Shown: positions 21,968-34,600 of the stretch, piece after piece | Position numbering within the stretch: position 1 is the first letter of the stretch | Layout: each line of letters starts with the position of its first letter | Assembly (NCBI GenBank): GCA_038277395.1 | Contig: CM076196.1 | Location: forward strand, 27,120,039 to 27,184,038 | From: Dryocosmus kuriphilus | Lineage: Eukaryota; Arthropoda; Insecta; Hymenoptera; Cynipidae | Reading direction: 5' to 3' | DNA: 64,000 nt | Translations under genes and position numbers: made by a program | Notes under the pieces: generated by a model | What the model was told of the DNA's origin: nothing | Databases searched by the model: none | Seen by the model: only the letters and a program-made list of their open reading frames with translations

Positions 21968-22665
21968 TGCAATGTATAATATGATAGTAGATTAAAAATA
22001 TATAAATATAAGAAGATTGACTTACTAAAAGTGTTGCGTAGTATTCAATCCATTTTTTACAATTTAATTTTATACGGAAGAAGATGAAAAAAGATGTTGC
22101 GACGATTGGAGTAAAATTTGTACAGTTTGTCAATAGAATCAAAATAATTAAAGTTTGTAATTGGTCCAAAAAATTTTTTATAATCCCATAATTGTATCTG
22201 TATAAATAGTGATAAAAGCCATGTGATAAGAAGGATAAAAGTGTAAATTTATAGATTAAGCAAAGTGGAATCGAAATTGTTTTAGGTTATTGTAAGAAAA
22301 CACATATAGTTTGATTTAGGAAATTGTAAGAGAACATAAATAGAGAGGCTTACCTTACAGAAAAAATGAAAAAAGAGAAGTGAGTGTTTTTAAATCCATG
22401 GTGGATTTATATCAATTGTTATAAAATAAAAGAAAAAGGATTGAATCCTTGATGAAACGAGGCATCTTATACCTCGCCATCGTGGAAAACTGCAAACACT
22501 GATGTGATAAACATGGGTTGGCCATGGACAACAAGAAGGAAGTGAGAAAGGGAAAGAAGGTTATAGAAGAAGAACAAGATATGATAGAAAAGGAAAGAGA
22601 AAAAGAGTGGAAGTGGGAAATTAAAAATTATAATTCTGTTAATATAAGAGATATGAGAGATTATA

Positions 22666-23786
22666 TTAAAATATGTTATTCAAGAACATATCATAAACTG
22701 GATTGTAAAAGGTAAGGTCTGTTACTTTATTTAATGCTCTTTCCCCTTCTTTCTTAATGTAAACCATTTCCATAAAAATTCTCTTATAATAATTCTGCTC
22801 CTTATGTAAAATAGTAATGTCATCCCAATTTATAGCTGTAGAGTCACTATTATGTAAAGAATGAATATGCTTTGCAATTTCTCTATGGTTTTTTTCACAA
22901 TGATTTATGTTATTATGATGTTCGTCTCTTCTAGTTTTTAAGGATCTTTTTGTTTGACCTATGTAAGATTGTCCACAAGAACAACTAAGTTTATACACCA
23001 CATTACAATTTTCTAATTTTTCCAAAGGATCTTTATATAGTTTTTTATAAAATAATTGAATTTTGAATCAATTCTGAATATTGTGGAAATATTATAGCGT
23101 GAAAATAGTCTACGAATTGGATATGAAATTTGAGGATAAAAGTTAAATAATACAAATGCTTTTTTAGATTCAATAATAGGAGGATTATTAGTTATAGAAT
23201 TTGTGGTGTTAATATTATTATTATTTAATTGAAATAGTCTAGAATTAATATGTCTGTTACTAAATTGTTCAGGATAATTGTTGTACCATAAGATTTTTTT
23301 AATAAAATTAATATTATCATGATGAAATTTTTTATCTGAAAGTAAGATTGCAGAATCAGTAATATTTTTAATAATATTGATTTTATGTTGAATAGGATGA
23401 TTAGAGTTAAAATTTAAGAGTCTACCAGAGTATGTTTGTTTTCTATACCAATTCGTAGAAATGTTACCTAATTCGTCTCTAAAAATGTGAATATTTAGGA
23501 AATTTATACTTTTATCTGATTCATTTTCAAAGGTAAATTGTAATCTGTTATGATAACTGTTAAATTTAGAAATAATTTCAGAAATTTTATCTTTTGGAAC
23601 GATTAGAAAAGTATCATCGACATAACGGGAGAATGAAAACATTTTAAAGTTGAATTTTTTGAAAACATTATGTTCTAAATCTTGTAGAACAATTTTAGAT
23701 AAAATACCTGATATAGGTGAACCCATAGGGGTGCCAAAATTTTGACTATAATATATTTTATCGAATTGAAATGAGGTATATTGCAT
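22666..23786 (-). pseudogene. Penelope copy 1: RT C-terminal part and GIY-YIG endonuclease
   Basis: Two overlapping frames (23,786-23,013 and 23,025-22,666) joined by a frameshift near 23,020. The first holds RT motif B ('GTPMGSPISG') and the YVDD box ('FSRYVDDTFLIVP', about 23,625). The second holds the GIY-YIG nuclease ('VYKLSCSCGQSYIGQTKRSLKTR' in two parts, followed by 'DEHHN'). The element would use the nuclease to nick its target and the RT to copy itself. The sequence is close to copies 2 and 3. This copy keeps the best-preserved C-terminal part. Confidence 0.9.
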
Positions 23787-24193
23787 TAAAAATGTGATGC
23801 AATTGTTAAAATCATGCTGAGAAAGTTGGTAAATTTTTTAATATAAGACCATCTATTAATAACATGATTATCTGGAATTTTTAAATTGATAATATTATTG
23901 CGGAAAGTGATGGAATTTTTTACAAAGGAGCTTAGCTTAGGTATGGATTTAGAAAGAATATTGTTGATAAATTTTGAGAGAAAATATGTAGGTGTGTTAA
24001 TATAGGAAAAAACAGGTCTGAGAGGAATGTTATCTTTATGGATTTTTGGAAGACCATCCCAAAGCATTGAATTCATCTTTGAAAAGTATGAAGATTTATC
24101 GAGAAGAACGGTGACATTTCCTTTATCGGCTCGAGTAACAAGGATATCTGGATTATTTTTGAAAAAATTTTTGGAAATTTTAATAACTATCAA
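23787..24193 (-). pseudogene. Penelope copy 1: RT N-terminal part, internally deleted
   Basis: Starts at 'IKISKNFF' and reads 'TRADKGNVTVLLDK', then jumps from 'KMNSML' directly to 'GLPKIHKDNIPLRP'. Compared with copy 2, about 65 residues are missing ('CDSNTYT...TRMY'). A further frameshift lies near 23,850, after the 'KIPDNH' block. The 5' end is cut at 24,193, where it meets copy 2 head to head. Confidence 0.85.
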
Positions 24194-24202
24194 CTTACGA
24201 CA

Positions 24203-26730
24203 ATGACATCGCTCGAAGATCTACATCGGAGGTATGGATCAACAATCAAAATATTAACTAAGGATTTATTTAAAATTTCTAACAATATAAACAATTGTAT
24301 CCATAGGAAAAATTTTTTGTTGAAATGTCGCCGTTCGGATCTTCATCCTAAACATATCACAAATTGTACACACAACATAAATAATTTACACATGTATAGT
24401 AATTCTTGCAACAAAAAACTTAAACTTGATACTGACAAGTTGAATAACCAGATCAGAAATATTGTTATTAAAGATATACACAATCACTTAAAATTTTTAC
24501 ATAACCAATTTGAAATTACAAAAAACAAATTTAAAAATTCAATTTCAAACTCAGATTTTGCTATTTTCACTTACGAATTTGAACATTCTAATAATAATCA
24601 TAACTATAAAAAAGAAATAATTCTTAATAATAAATTTCAGAAACTTCAGTCTATTAATTCAAATGTGTCTTTTATCAATAACCACAAATTTGAACCTTTT
24701 GATCCTTGGTTATTAAGTTTGTCAGATAGGATAATTCCTGATAATGTAATAGATACAATTCGACTAGCAGAAAAATTTAGCTCTAGTTTTATAACTAACA
24801 AAAACAACCAAATTTCCGAAATTATAAAAGATTTGGAGTCGAATTTGGATAAAATACCCTTAGAATCAAGAAATGAATTTAGACATAAAGTTCTTCCTCT
24901 CACTTCTAAATATTTAAAAAAACCCAATAGAATCTCTTGTACTGATAGAAAAATTGCACAAAATATTAAAATTTCCAAAAATTTCTTCAAAAATAATCCA
25001 GATATCCTTGTTACTCGAGCCGATAAAGGAAATGTCACCGTTCTTCTCGATAAATCTTTATATTTTTCAAAGATGAATTCAATGCTTTGCGATTCTAATA
25101 CTTATACTCAATTAAATTCTAATCCTCTAACAAAACTACAAAATTCAACTTCTTCTTTTATAAAAGACTGGACAAAAAAAGGATATTTTAAAAATATTAA
25201 TAAAAATTTACTTTGTGTCTCAACTACCAATTTAACTAGGATGTACGGTCTTCCAAAAATCCATAAAGATAACATTCCTCTCAGACCTGTTGTTTCCTAT
25301 ATTAACACACCTACATATTTTCTTTCAAAATTTATCAACAATATTCTTTCTAAATCCATATCTAAACTAAACTCCTTTATAAAAAATTCCATCACTTTCC
25401 GCAATAATATTATCAATTTAAAAATTCTAGATAATCATGCTTTTCTTTCCTTGGATGTTTCTTCTTTATTCACTAATATTCCATTAGATCTCGTCCTTTC
25501 TGGTATAAATAATAGATTGTCTTATATTAAAAAATTTACCAACATTTCTCAGGATGATTTTAACAATTGTATCACATTTTAAATGCGATCTACCTCATTT
25601 CAATTCGATAAAATATATTATAATCAAAATTTTGGCACCCCTATGGGTTCACCTATATCAGGTATTTTATCTGAAATTGTTCTACAAGATTTAGAATATA
25701 ATCTTTTCAAAGAATTCAACTTTAAAATTTTTTCATTCTTCCGTTATGTCGATGATACTTTTCTAATCGTTCCAAAAAGATAAAATTTCTGAAATTATTT
25801 CTAAATTTAACAGTTATCATAACAGATTACAATTTATCTTTGAAAATGAATCAGATAAAAGTATAAATTTCCTAAATATTCAAATTTTTAGAGACGAATT
25901 AGGTAACATTTCTACGAATTGGTATAGAAAACAAACATACTCTGGTAGACTCTTAAATTTTAACTCTAATCATCCTATTCAACATAAAATCAATATTACT
26001 AAAAATATTACTGATTCTGCAATCTTATTTTCAGATAAAAAATTTCATCATGATAATATTAATTTTATTTAAAAAATCTTATGGTACAACAATTACCCTA
26101 AACAATTTAGTAACAGACATATTAATTCTAGACTATTTCAATTAAATAATAATAATATTAACACCACAAATTCTATAACTAATAATCCTCCTATTATTGA
26201 ATCTAAAAAAACATTTGTATCATTTAACTTTTATCCTCAAATTTCATATCCAATTCGTAGACTATTTTCACGCTACAATATTTCCACAATATTCAGAATT
26301 GATTCAAAATTTAATTATTTTATAAAATTATATAAAGATCCTTTGGAAAAATTAGAAAATTGTAATGTGGTATATAAACTTAGTTGTTCTTGTGGACAAT
26401 CTTACATAGGTCAAACAAAAAGATCCTTAAAAGCTAGAAGAGACGAGCATCATAATAACATAAATCATTGTGAAAAAAACCATAGAGAAATTGCAAAGCA
26501 TATTCATTCTTTACATAATAGTGACTCTACAGCTATAAATAAATTGGGATGACATTACTATTTTACAAAAGGAGCAGAATTATTATAAGGAATTTTTATG
26601 GAAATGGTTTACATTAAGAAAGAAGGGGAAAAAGCATTAAATAAAATAACAGACCTAAACTTTTACAATCCAGTTTATGATATGTTCTTGAATAACATAT
26701 TTTAATATAATCTCTCATATTTCTTATATT
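24203..26730 (+). pseudogene. Penelope copy 2: nearly full-length RT / GIY-YIG protein
   Basis: The longest Penelope frame, with 459 residues open from 24,203. It includes an N/K-rich N-terminal domain, 'TRADKGNVTVLLDK', 'YGLPKIHKDNIPLRPVVSY' and the A-box 'FLSLDVSSLFTNIP' with the catalytic Asp (about 25,450). A one-base loss at about 25,580 shifts the frame to 'GTPMGSPISG' and 'FRYVDDTFLIVP' (about 25,760). A base gain follows at about 25,780. The GIY-YIG domain lies at 26,343-26,700 ('SYIGQTKRSLKAR') and has a break near 26,548 ('INKLG' for 'INWDD'). It is inactive but recent-looking, with few differences from copies 1 and 3. The 3' UTR runs to 26,936. Confidence 0.9.
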
Positions 26731-26936
26731 AGCAGAATTATTATTTTTAATTTCCCACCTTCTTTTCCTTTCTCACTTCCTTTTTGTTATCCATGGCCAA
26801 CCCATGTTTATCACATCAGTGTTTGCAGTTTTCCACGATGGCGAGGTATACGATACCTCGTTCCATCAAGGATTCAATCCTTTTACTTTTATTTTATAAC
26901 AATTGATATCAATCCACCATGGATTTAATAACACTG

Positions 26937-28450
26937 ACTTGAAATGTAAGTTCGAAGTGTTTTATGGATCTAAAAAATCTATCACAAAAGTACCACGTAA
27001 AAATAATTTAAAATACCTTGAAAATAAAATAAATTCAATTTATTCCCAAAATTTCTATAGAAATCCCGTAAAATCCTTAAAGTCATTAGAAATCATGGAA
27101 ATTGTTTATCATCCATTGAAGCCTTTGGAAATCATAAAAACTATTGTTCTGTTGAAATAAGTAGAAATCATTCTAAATCCATGAAAATAATTGTAATTAT
27201 TAGAGATTTAATAAAATCCTTTATATCTTTTAAAATTCCTTGAAATCTATGGAAATCGTAAAAATTTATTGAAATAAATTACTACAAAAAGTTTTGTATT
27301 ATCTTGAAATTTTTAGAATCTCTTGAATTCCTTTGGAATGAATAAATATCGTCAAACCTTTCAAATCCTTTGAAATACCTGAAAATCCTTTGAAATCTTT
27401 GAAAATATTGTAAAATTCTTTAAAATTACAATACTTTTGAAATTCCTTGAAATTTTGGTATCTTTTGAAATTCTTCGGAAACTTTTAAAATAACTTAATA
27501 TATTTAAAATCCTCTGTTATTTTTAAAATTTCTTTATACATTTTGAAATCGTTGAAATTATTTAAAATCCCTTAAATATAAATTTAACTAAACTTAATGA
27601 ATTTTTCTTTAAAGTACCTTTTAAACCAATAGAAATTTTTTAAGTTTCCGGAAATCCTTGGAGATTCAATAAAGTTCTTTAAATCTCGTGAAGTTCCTTG
27701 GAATATTTTAGCATATCCTGAAATCTTTGGAAATCGTAAAAGTCCATTGAAATAAGTAGAAATCGTTTGAAATAACTTGAAATATTTGAAAACTTGGAAA
27801 TTTAAAAAAATCCTCTAATGTTTTGGAATTCCTTGAAACACATTCAAATCCGTTAAGATCTTTCTGAACACTGCAATGTTCTTTGAAATCCCTTGAAACT
27901 CTTTCGAATCCGTTAAAATACTTTAAAAGCTTCAACATCTTTGGAAATAACTTAAAATCTCAAAAACTTCTTTGAAAACTCCTTAAACCCTCGATAGACC
28001 TTTGAAATCCCGTGAAATTTCTTAAACGTGCCTGAAATGCTTCGAAATCTTTGAATACCTCTAAAAACTCTTCGAGTTTCTGGAAATCTTAAGAACCTCC
28101 TTGAAATCGTTAAAATTCCTTAAATTTAGTGGAAATGTTTGAAAATCTATAGAAATCTTTCAAAATTAGATAAATTACTTTCAAATATCTTAAAATCCGT
28201 GAAAATCCCTGGAAATCCGTTGAAATATTATACAACCTCTTAAAATCTGGTGATATGATTGGAAATCCTGGAGATCTTTGAAGTCATTTGAAATTCCATA
28301 AACTTTTTATGATGTCTGACGAAATCGCCTAAATTCCTTGAAAATTCTTTAGAATCCTTTGAAATTTCTTGAAATTTATTGAAATCCGCCGTTGTATTAA
28401 AAATCTTTAGAAACCCAGTTATCTTGAATTTGGATAAATTTGTATGTTTT
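26937..28450. repeat. Degenerate minisatellite, CTTTGAAATCC theme
   Basis: About 1.5 kb of loosely repeated 'ccttgaaatc' / 'tttgaaatcct' units of roughly 10-16 bp. It separates Penelope copies 2 and 3. The same theme in the opposite orientation fills 46,250-47,730. The ORFs inside are not genes. Confidence 0.85.
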
Positions 28451-28479
28451 ATTGAAACAAAATTGAAATTTTAGGATTC

Positions 28480-28805
28480 TTCCCTGGCTATTCAATGGTG
28501 ACTTCGGTTTGACTTTTACCATGACCTTGAAGGTCATATGAAGATCAAATTCAATTTTTTCAATGGGAAGCCCCATTTTTTATTTGCGGATTTGGAAATA
28601 GCAAGAAATTTTACGTTCAAGTATGACCTTGACCATGTCCTTGACCATTAATTTCAAGGTCATTCCAAGGTCAAACTTGTTTTTTCAAATGGGAACCCCT
28701 ATTTTTCATTGCTGATGTGCAAAAAGTACGAAATTTTATCTTTAAGTTTAACCTTGACCATGACCTTCAAGGCCATTCCAAGGTCAAACTTGTTTTTTCA
28801 AATGG
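28480..28805. repeat. ~115-bp tandem repeat rich in TGACCTTGA / TCAAGGTCA
   Basis: Two to three units, each with a 'caaatgggaacccc' block and several 'tgaccttga' or 'ttccaaggtca' blocks, ending where Penelope copy 3 starts at about 28,806. The nonamer tcaaggtca is a known FTZ-F1/ERR-type nuclear-receptor site. Whether it is used here is unknown. Confidence 0.75.
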
Positions 28806-30220
28806 ACCTTTTGTTTCCTATATTAACACACCTACATATTTTCTTTTAAAATTTATCAACAATATTCTTTCTAAATCCATACCTAAACTAAACTCCTTTG
28901 TAAAAAATTCCATCACTTTCCGCAATAATATTATCAATTTAAAAATTCCAGATAATCATGTTTTTCTTTCCTTGGATGTTTCTTCTTTATTCACTAATAT
29001 TCCATTAGATCTCGTCCTTTCTGGTATAAATAATAGATGGTCTTATATTAAAAAATTTACCAACATTTCGCAGAATGATTTTAACAATTGAATCACATTT
29101 TTAATACAATCTACCTCATTTCAATTTGATAAAATATAATCAAAATTTTGGCACCCCTATGGGTTCACCTATATCAGGTATTTTATCTGAAATTGTTCTA
29201 CAAGATTTAGAATATAATCTTTTCAAAAAATTCAACTTTAAAATTTTTTCATTCTTCCGTTATGTCGATGATACTTTTCTAATCGTTCCAAAAGATAAAA
29301 TTTCTGAAATTATTTCTAAATTTAACAGTTATCATAACAGATTACAATTTATCTTTGAAAATGAATCAGATAAAAGTATAAATTTCCTAAATATTCAAAT
29401 TTTTAGAGACGAATTAGGTAACATTTCTACGAATTGGTATAGAAAACAAACATACTCTGGTAGACTCTTAAATTTTAACTCTAATCATCCTATTCAACAT
29501 AAAATCAATATTATTAAAAATATTACTGATTCTGCAATCTTATTTTCAGATAAAAAATTTCATCATGATAATATTAATTTTATTTAAAAAATCTTATGGT
29601 ACAACAATTACCCTAAACAATTTAGTAACAGACGTATTAATTCTAGACTATTTCAATTAAATAATAATAATATTAACACCACAAATTCTATAACTAACAA
29701 TTCTCCTATTATTGAATCTAAAAAAAACATTTTTATCATTTAACTTTTATCCTCAAATTTCATATCCAATTCGTAGACTATTTTCACGCTATAATATTTC
29801 CACAATATTCAGAATTGATTCAAAGTTTAATTATTTTATAAAATTATATAAAGATCCTTTGGAAAAATTAGAAAATTGTAAATGTAGTATATAAACTTAG
29901 TTGTTCTTGTGGACAATCTTACATAGGTCAAACAAAAAGATCCTTAAAAGCTAGAAGAGACGAGCATCATAATAACATAAATCATTGTGAAAAAAACCAT
30001 AGAGAAATTGCAAAGCATATTCATTCTTTACATAATAGTGACTCTACAGCTATAAATTGGGATGACATTACTATTTTACATAAGGAGCAGAATTATTATA
30101 AGAGAATTTTTATGGAAATGGTTTACATTAAGAAAGAAGGGGAAAAAGCATTAAATAAAATAACAGACCTAACCTTTTACAATCCACTTTATGATATGTT
30201 CTTGAACAACATATTTTAAT
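28806..30220 (+). pseudogene. Penelope copy 3: 5'-truncated RT and GIY-YIG
   Basis: Starts inside the RT at 'VSYINTPTYFL'. Contains the A-box 'FLSLDVSSLF', then a stop/shift at about 29,090 and a 3-base loss ('DKIYNQNF' region, 29,126). 'GTPMGSPISG', 'FRYVDDTFLIVP' and a long clean stretch follow, to the stop TAA at 29,585 ('INFI*KILWYNN'). GIY-YIG runs from 29,870 with a one-base gain at about 29,881, then is readable to 'MFLNNIF' at about 30,215. Its 3' UTR continues to 31,102. Confidence 0.88.
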
Positions 30221-30925
30221 ATAATCTCTGATGTTTCTTATATTAGCAGAATTATAATTTTTAATTTCCCACTTCCACTCTTTTTTTCTCTTTCCTTTTC
30301 TATCATATCTTGTTCTCCTTCTATAACCTTCTTTCCCTTTCTCACTTCCTTCTTGTTGTCCATGGCCCAACCCATGTTTATCACATCAGTGTTTGCAGTT
30401 TTCCACGATGGCGAGGTATACGATGCCTCGTTCCATCAAGGATTCAATCCGTTTACTTTTATTTTATAACAATTGATATAAATCCACCATGGATTTAATA
30501 ACACTGAATTATCTTTTTTCACTTTTTCTCTAAGGTAAGCCTCTCTATTTATGTTCTCTTACAATTTCCTAAATCAAACTATATGTGTTTTCTTAGAATA
30601 ACCTAAAACAATTTCTATTCCACTTTGCCTAATCTATAAATTTACACTTTTATCCTTCTTATCACATGGCTTTTATCACTATTTATACAGATAAAATTAT
30701 GGGATTATAAAAAATTTTTTGGAGCAATTACAAATTTTAATTATTTTGATTCTACTGACAAACTGTACAGATTTTACTCCAATCGTCGCAACATCTTTTT
30801 TCATCTTCTTCCGTATAAAATCAAATTGTAAAAACTGGATTGAATACTACGCAACACTTTTAGTAAGTCAATTTTCTTATATATTTTATATATTTTTAAT
30901 CTACTATCATATTATACATTACATA

Positions 30926-31019
30926 CTTCCATTAGATCGATAAAATCTGTATTCTAAAGAGGTCATTACATTAAATGACGAAACGTCAATAATAACATAT
31001 TCATATCATAGTCGGGAAG
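30926..31019 (+). ncRNA. Candidate decayed hammerhead ribozyme, Penelope copy 3
   Basis: The order is 'cttcc' (stem I), 'ctaaaga' (one base off the CUGANGA core), the stem II hairpin 'gtcat...atgac', 'gaaa', 'cgtc', then 'ggaag' (stem I partner). The very short self-complementary 'acgt' stem III would suit a dimeric hammerhead. One core mutation suggests it is inactive. Confidence 0.35.
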
Positions 31020-31102
31020 TGTCGAAAATGGTTTTTATTTACATTGATTCCCAGACGTTAAATTATTAAGAAGGAAAATTCGATCTCTCCTTAATATTAT
31101 AT

Positions 31103-31661
31103 ATTAAAAAACTTTAATATCTCTAACAGTGCTATTAATTGGTTTAAATTTTACTTAAGTAATCGCCTACAATGTGTAGCAAACAGTGATGGGCTTCGCT
31201 CTGACTGGAATAAGATGAGGAGTGGAGTTCCCCAGGGCTCAATACTTGGCCCCAAAATTTTTAATGTGCTTGCATGTGACTTTTCAGTTGTTTTACGATA
31301 CTGTAAATATCACCTTCATGCTGATGATAGCAAAATATACCTTTCTGGGCCACTTAGTAACCTTAGGGACTTACTTCAAATGGTACAGGAAGATATTAAT
31401 AACTTCTACAACTGGGTAGTATCTAATGGTTTGAAACTCAATCCACAAAAAATTCATGCTTTGCTTGTTGGATCCTCCACTCATAATCCATCTAAAGTTT
31501 TGGATTCTTTCCCACCTTTGTACTTAAGTTGTCTTGTTATTGAGTTCTCTGATTCTGTCAAGGATCTTGGTTTGATATTCAATAGGACTCTTACTTGGAA
31601 AGAACATGTTGAACTAATATCACGTAAAACCTTTAGAACTTTACATCAGCTTAGTCGGAGT
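31103..31661 (+). pseudogene. LINE-B RT palm C-terminal part
   Basis: Continues from 21,870: 'INWFKFYLSNRLQ', 'SGVPQGSILGP' (motif B, about 31,220), 'LHADDSKIYL' (the ADD box with Tyr replaced by His, about 31,315), then the thumb ('NWVVSNGLKLNPQK', 'VKDLGLIFNRTLTW'). It stops at 31,661, where hAT starts. Its last 394 bp are repeated at 34,701-35,094. Confidence 0.88.
31268..31661 (+). repeat. 394-bp direct repeat of LINE-B, left copy
   Basis: Same length as 34,701-35,094 with only a few substitutions (e.g. 'cagttgtttt' versus 'cagctgtttt'). The copies are separated exactly by the hAT element. Confidence 0.92.
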
Positions 31662-34600
31662 TAAAGATGGGCGCGGGAGTGGTTTTTGACTCCCGCTCCC
31701 GCCCGCTCACGACACCAAAATCACGCTCACGCCCAATCGCGCCTGTATTTCATGAGATTATGAAAAACTCATGCCCAATCACGCCCGTTAACTCACGCAT
31801 AATCACGGTATATCTCGCAAACTAATTTTTTTATATACAAAAACCATACAAAGGAAAATTATTGAAATAATTTCAAAATTTATTTATTTATTAAAATTAT
31901 AAATGGAAAATTATTTTTTATTACTCAGAACATTAAAAATTTTTATGCAAAAATAATAGCTGGTTAACATTTTCACTCAGGAGGCGTGTTCGTCTGTCTT
32001 CTAAAATCCGTCCAGGGGTAGAAAAGACCCTTTTACTAGCTGCAGAACTTGCGGGAATGTTTAAAACTTGTCTGGAAAGAATTTTTAGCAGTGGTAAACC
32101 ATCTGCGTTTTTCCAGAACTCTAAAACAGCACATTCGTCAACATTTTTGTTTGTATATTTCTGAATCTTAAAATCAATTGCATTTTCTTCCTTTTCATTT
32201 TCTTTCTGATTGCGTCTATCTTTAAATTCGTCGAATAATTTTTTACTGTAAGAATTAGTAGCTGTTGAAGTACGTGTACTCGTACTAGCCATCAAATCCT
32301 GTGATTCCGGAACGCTTGATCTCGATTTATTTTCTTTGTTTTGTAAAATTTGTTCTAGCATAGCTTTAACCGTAGCAAGTACTTGAATACGTTGCTCTTC
32401 TGACAAAAATTGTAATTTTTTATATGGAGGATTCAGAAATACACCCACCAGATGAGTAGTTGTAGGTTGAAATCTTTTATTTAAAGCAATTTTTGTATAA
32501 TCTTTTAGTTCTTGTATGACTGCAGAATCTGATGGGCTTTCAGAACATACATTTAGAAGCTTTGCAGACCACAAACTGAATTCTTGAATTGTCGGTACAT
32601 TTTCTGAACTTAATTTCTCAGAACAACACTTGAAATGCTTCAAAAAGTCTAAAACTTGTTGCAATAAATTAAAATTAATTTCAGCCATTCGATGTAATTC
32701 ATTTCTTTCTATCAATAGAGTTTGTATCTCTTTAAACATGTCATGTATGCTTTCCAGCATTATAAAAACTGATTCCAACGAGTTTTCACGTGTTGTTTCA
32801 AAGTTTTCGTTAAGTTTCCATTAAGTTCTGATTGTTTAAAGAAAGTAGCGAGTTTCTTTGCGGCACTAATCAATTCTTGTAATTCTCCAATATTTCTCTT
32901 TTCCAAAACATCTTCCATCGCCAAATTTAGGTTATGACAAGCACAAGATAATCGTTTGTACCTTCTAAACGCAGAAACAACGTTTGATCCATTATCCGTT
33001 ACAGTTACGCTGTGATTTAATTTATCTTCAATTTTAAAGTCCATTAATATGTTGTCAACAAAATCACGAATGTTTTCACCTGTTTTTGATTCTGGTAGAA
33101 ATTCTCGGTTTCCTAAAATATTTACTTTTAAATTAAAAGTGTCATCTATGTAATGTACAGTTAATGTCAAGAAACTCCGTTTTGTGTGATCATCTGTCCA
33201 CATATCTGTGGTAAACGCAAGATCATTTTGAGATAAAACAATTTCTAAATCATTTTTAATTCTGTCGTATTCTGATGGTATTACAGTTCTTGCTAGAGTT
33301 CTTCTAGATACTAAAACATCTTCAATCTTTTGAAAACCATAGTCAGCGCCAATTTTTATTAGAGATTGTGCTAGATCCATAAAACCTTTTCCTAAAAAAT
33401 AAAAATTTACAATAATATATTTGTATTTCATTTCAATCTAAAGTGCTTAAGGTATCTTTCAAATTAATAAAATGTCTAACTTTTCACAAAAGATAACATT
33501 ATTATAATCTGTAATGTATGAAAACAGCAAAACAAGAACCTTGTTTGCAAATTTATATAGTGTAGGAATGGGTAAATTGGTGATATTTTTAATGTAAATA
33601 TTAAAGTACTTTTTGAAAATCAATCATATTATTATCCATTGATTCAGATTTTCTTATTTAATTACTTATCCCAAGTAAAAAAAGGTAAATTTATTGATTT
33701 GTCTTAAATTAAATTGTAAATATATTTACAGGTAGAAAAGAATGCTTACCTTCTGTAGTACTGATGGGTCTTAAATCTTTAGTTATAAAGCCAAGTTGCT
33801 TAATTTTAATTTCATTTTTTACTTTTTCAGGCAACTTTCGTGGGATAAATTTATCTAAAAGCGATTGTTCATTACTTTTGCTGGTTGAAGGCTGTTTTAT
33901 ACCAGAAGCGGCAGGAAAACGTTGACTGTAACATTTATGTCTTAACAAACTACTGGTTACACCCCTTGCAGAATAAGCAACAATATTATTGCAAGAATTA
34001 CACCTAGCGAAGTCTTGCAAATTGCCTTCAAATTCAACTTGTTTAAAGTTTTTCCAAACATCACTCTTTATTTTGCTAGGAGTTACAAATGTGTATCTAT
34101 TATCAAGAGGATGTTTTCTCAAATCCGCTTCAATGTCCAATTTCTTTCTTTTAGCAGCACCAACACTATTTGACGTTACCATTTTTGTTAAATCCAACAA
34201 ATGTCAAGCAATATCAAGCTTACAATGCGTGTGAAATAAATAGGTTATGTAGATTAGGTTATGATTGTGGACTAACGTGCTAACTGCTAACGTACATCAG
34301 AGATAGGAAATTGAAGCTAACTTAAAGGTTTCGACGTTGCAGTCTCATGCTAGTAGGACTGACCAATCAGAAAATGTGTTCGAGAACTGCAATCATCTGA
34401 TTGGTTACGTTTATTCTTCGATTCCATTATTCTACCACTACGTATTTTACGTAAAAAATGTATTTCCCTTCTTTTGTATCTCATGCTTGATGTGTTTTCT
34501 CAGAGTACATTTTTGACACAAATATTTATGCATAGGTGAATTCACCGTGAGTAAGCGTGATTCGTCGTGACTCATGTAAATTCTCGCTGACGCCCAATCA

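Larger units (their letters stand above)
21871..31102. mobile_element. Composite of three Penelope-like element copies
   Basis: Copy 1 is on the minus strand (21,871-24,193). Copies 2 (24,203-26,936) and 3 (28,806-31,102) are on the plus strand. Copies 1 and 2 meet head to head at about 24,195. A minisatellite block separates copies 2 and 3. The composite is bordered by near-identical 15-bp direct repeats of LINE-B, 'attaaaaaaccttaa' (21,856-21,870) and 'attaaaaaactttaa' (31,103-31,117), a plausible target duplication. Both outer edges are the same 3' terminal sequence in opposite orientation. Inverted and partly tandem copies are typical of Penelope elements. Confidence 0.85.

Noticed and set aside
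22441..22480. CTTGATGAAACGAGG as a hammerhead core in Penelope copy 1
   Set aside because: The core strand is not followed by a proper stem II and GAAA in order; the better candidate is nearer the element end.
24646..25038. 130-residue minus-strand ORF
   Set aside because: Lies fully inside Penelope copy 2, whose RT motifs are on the plus strand; it is an antisense shadow.
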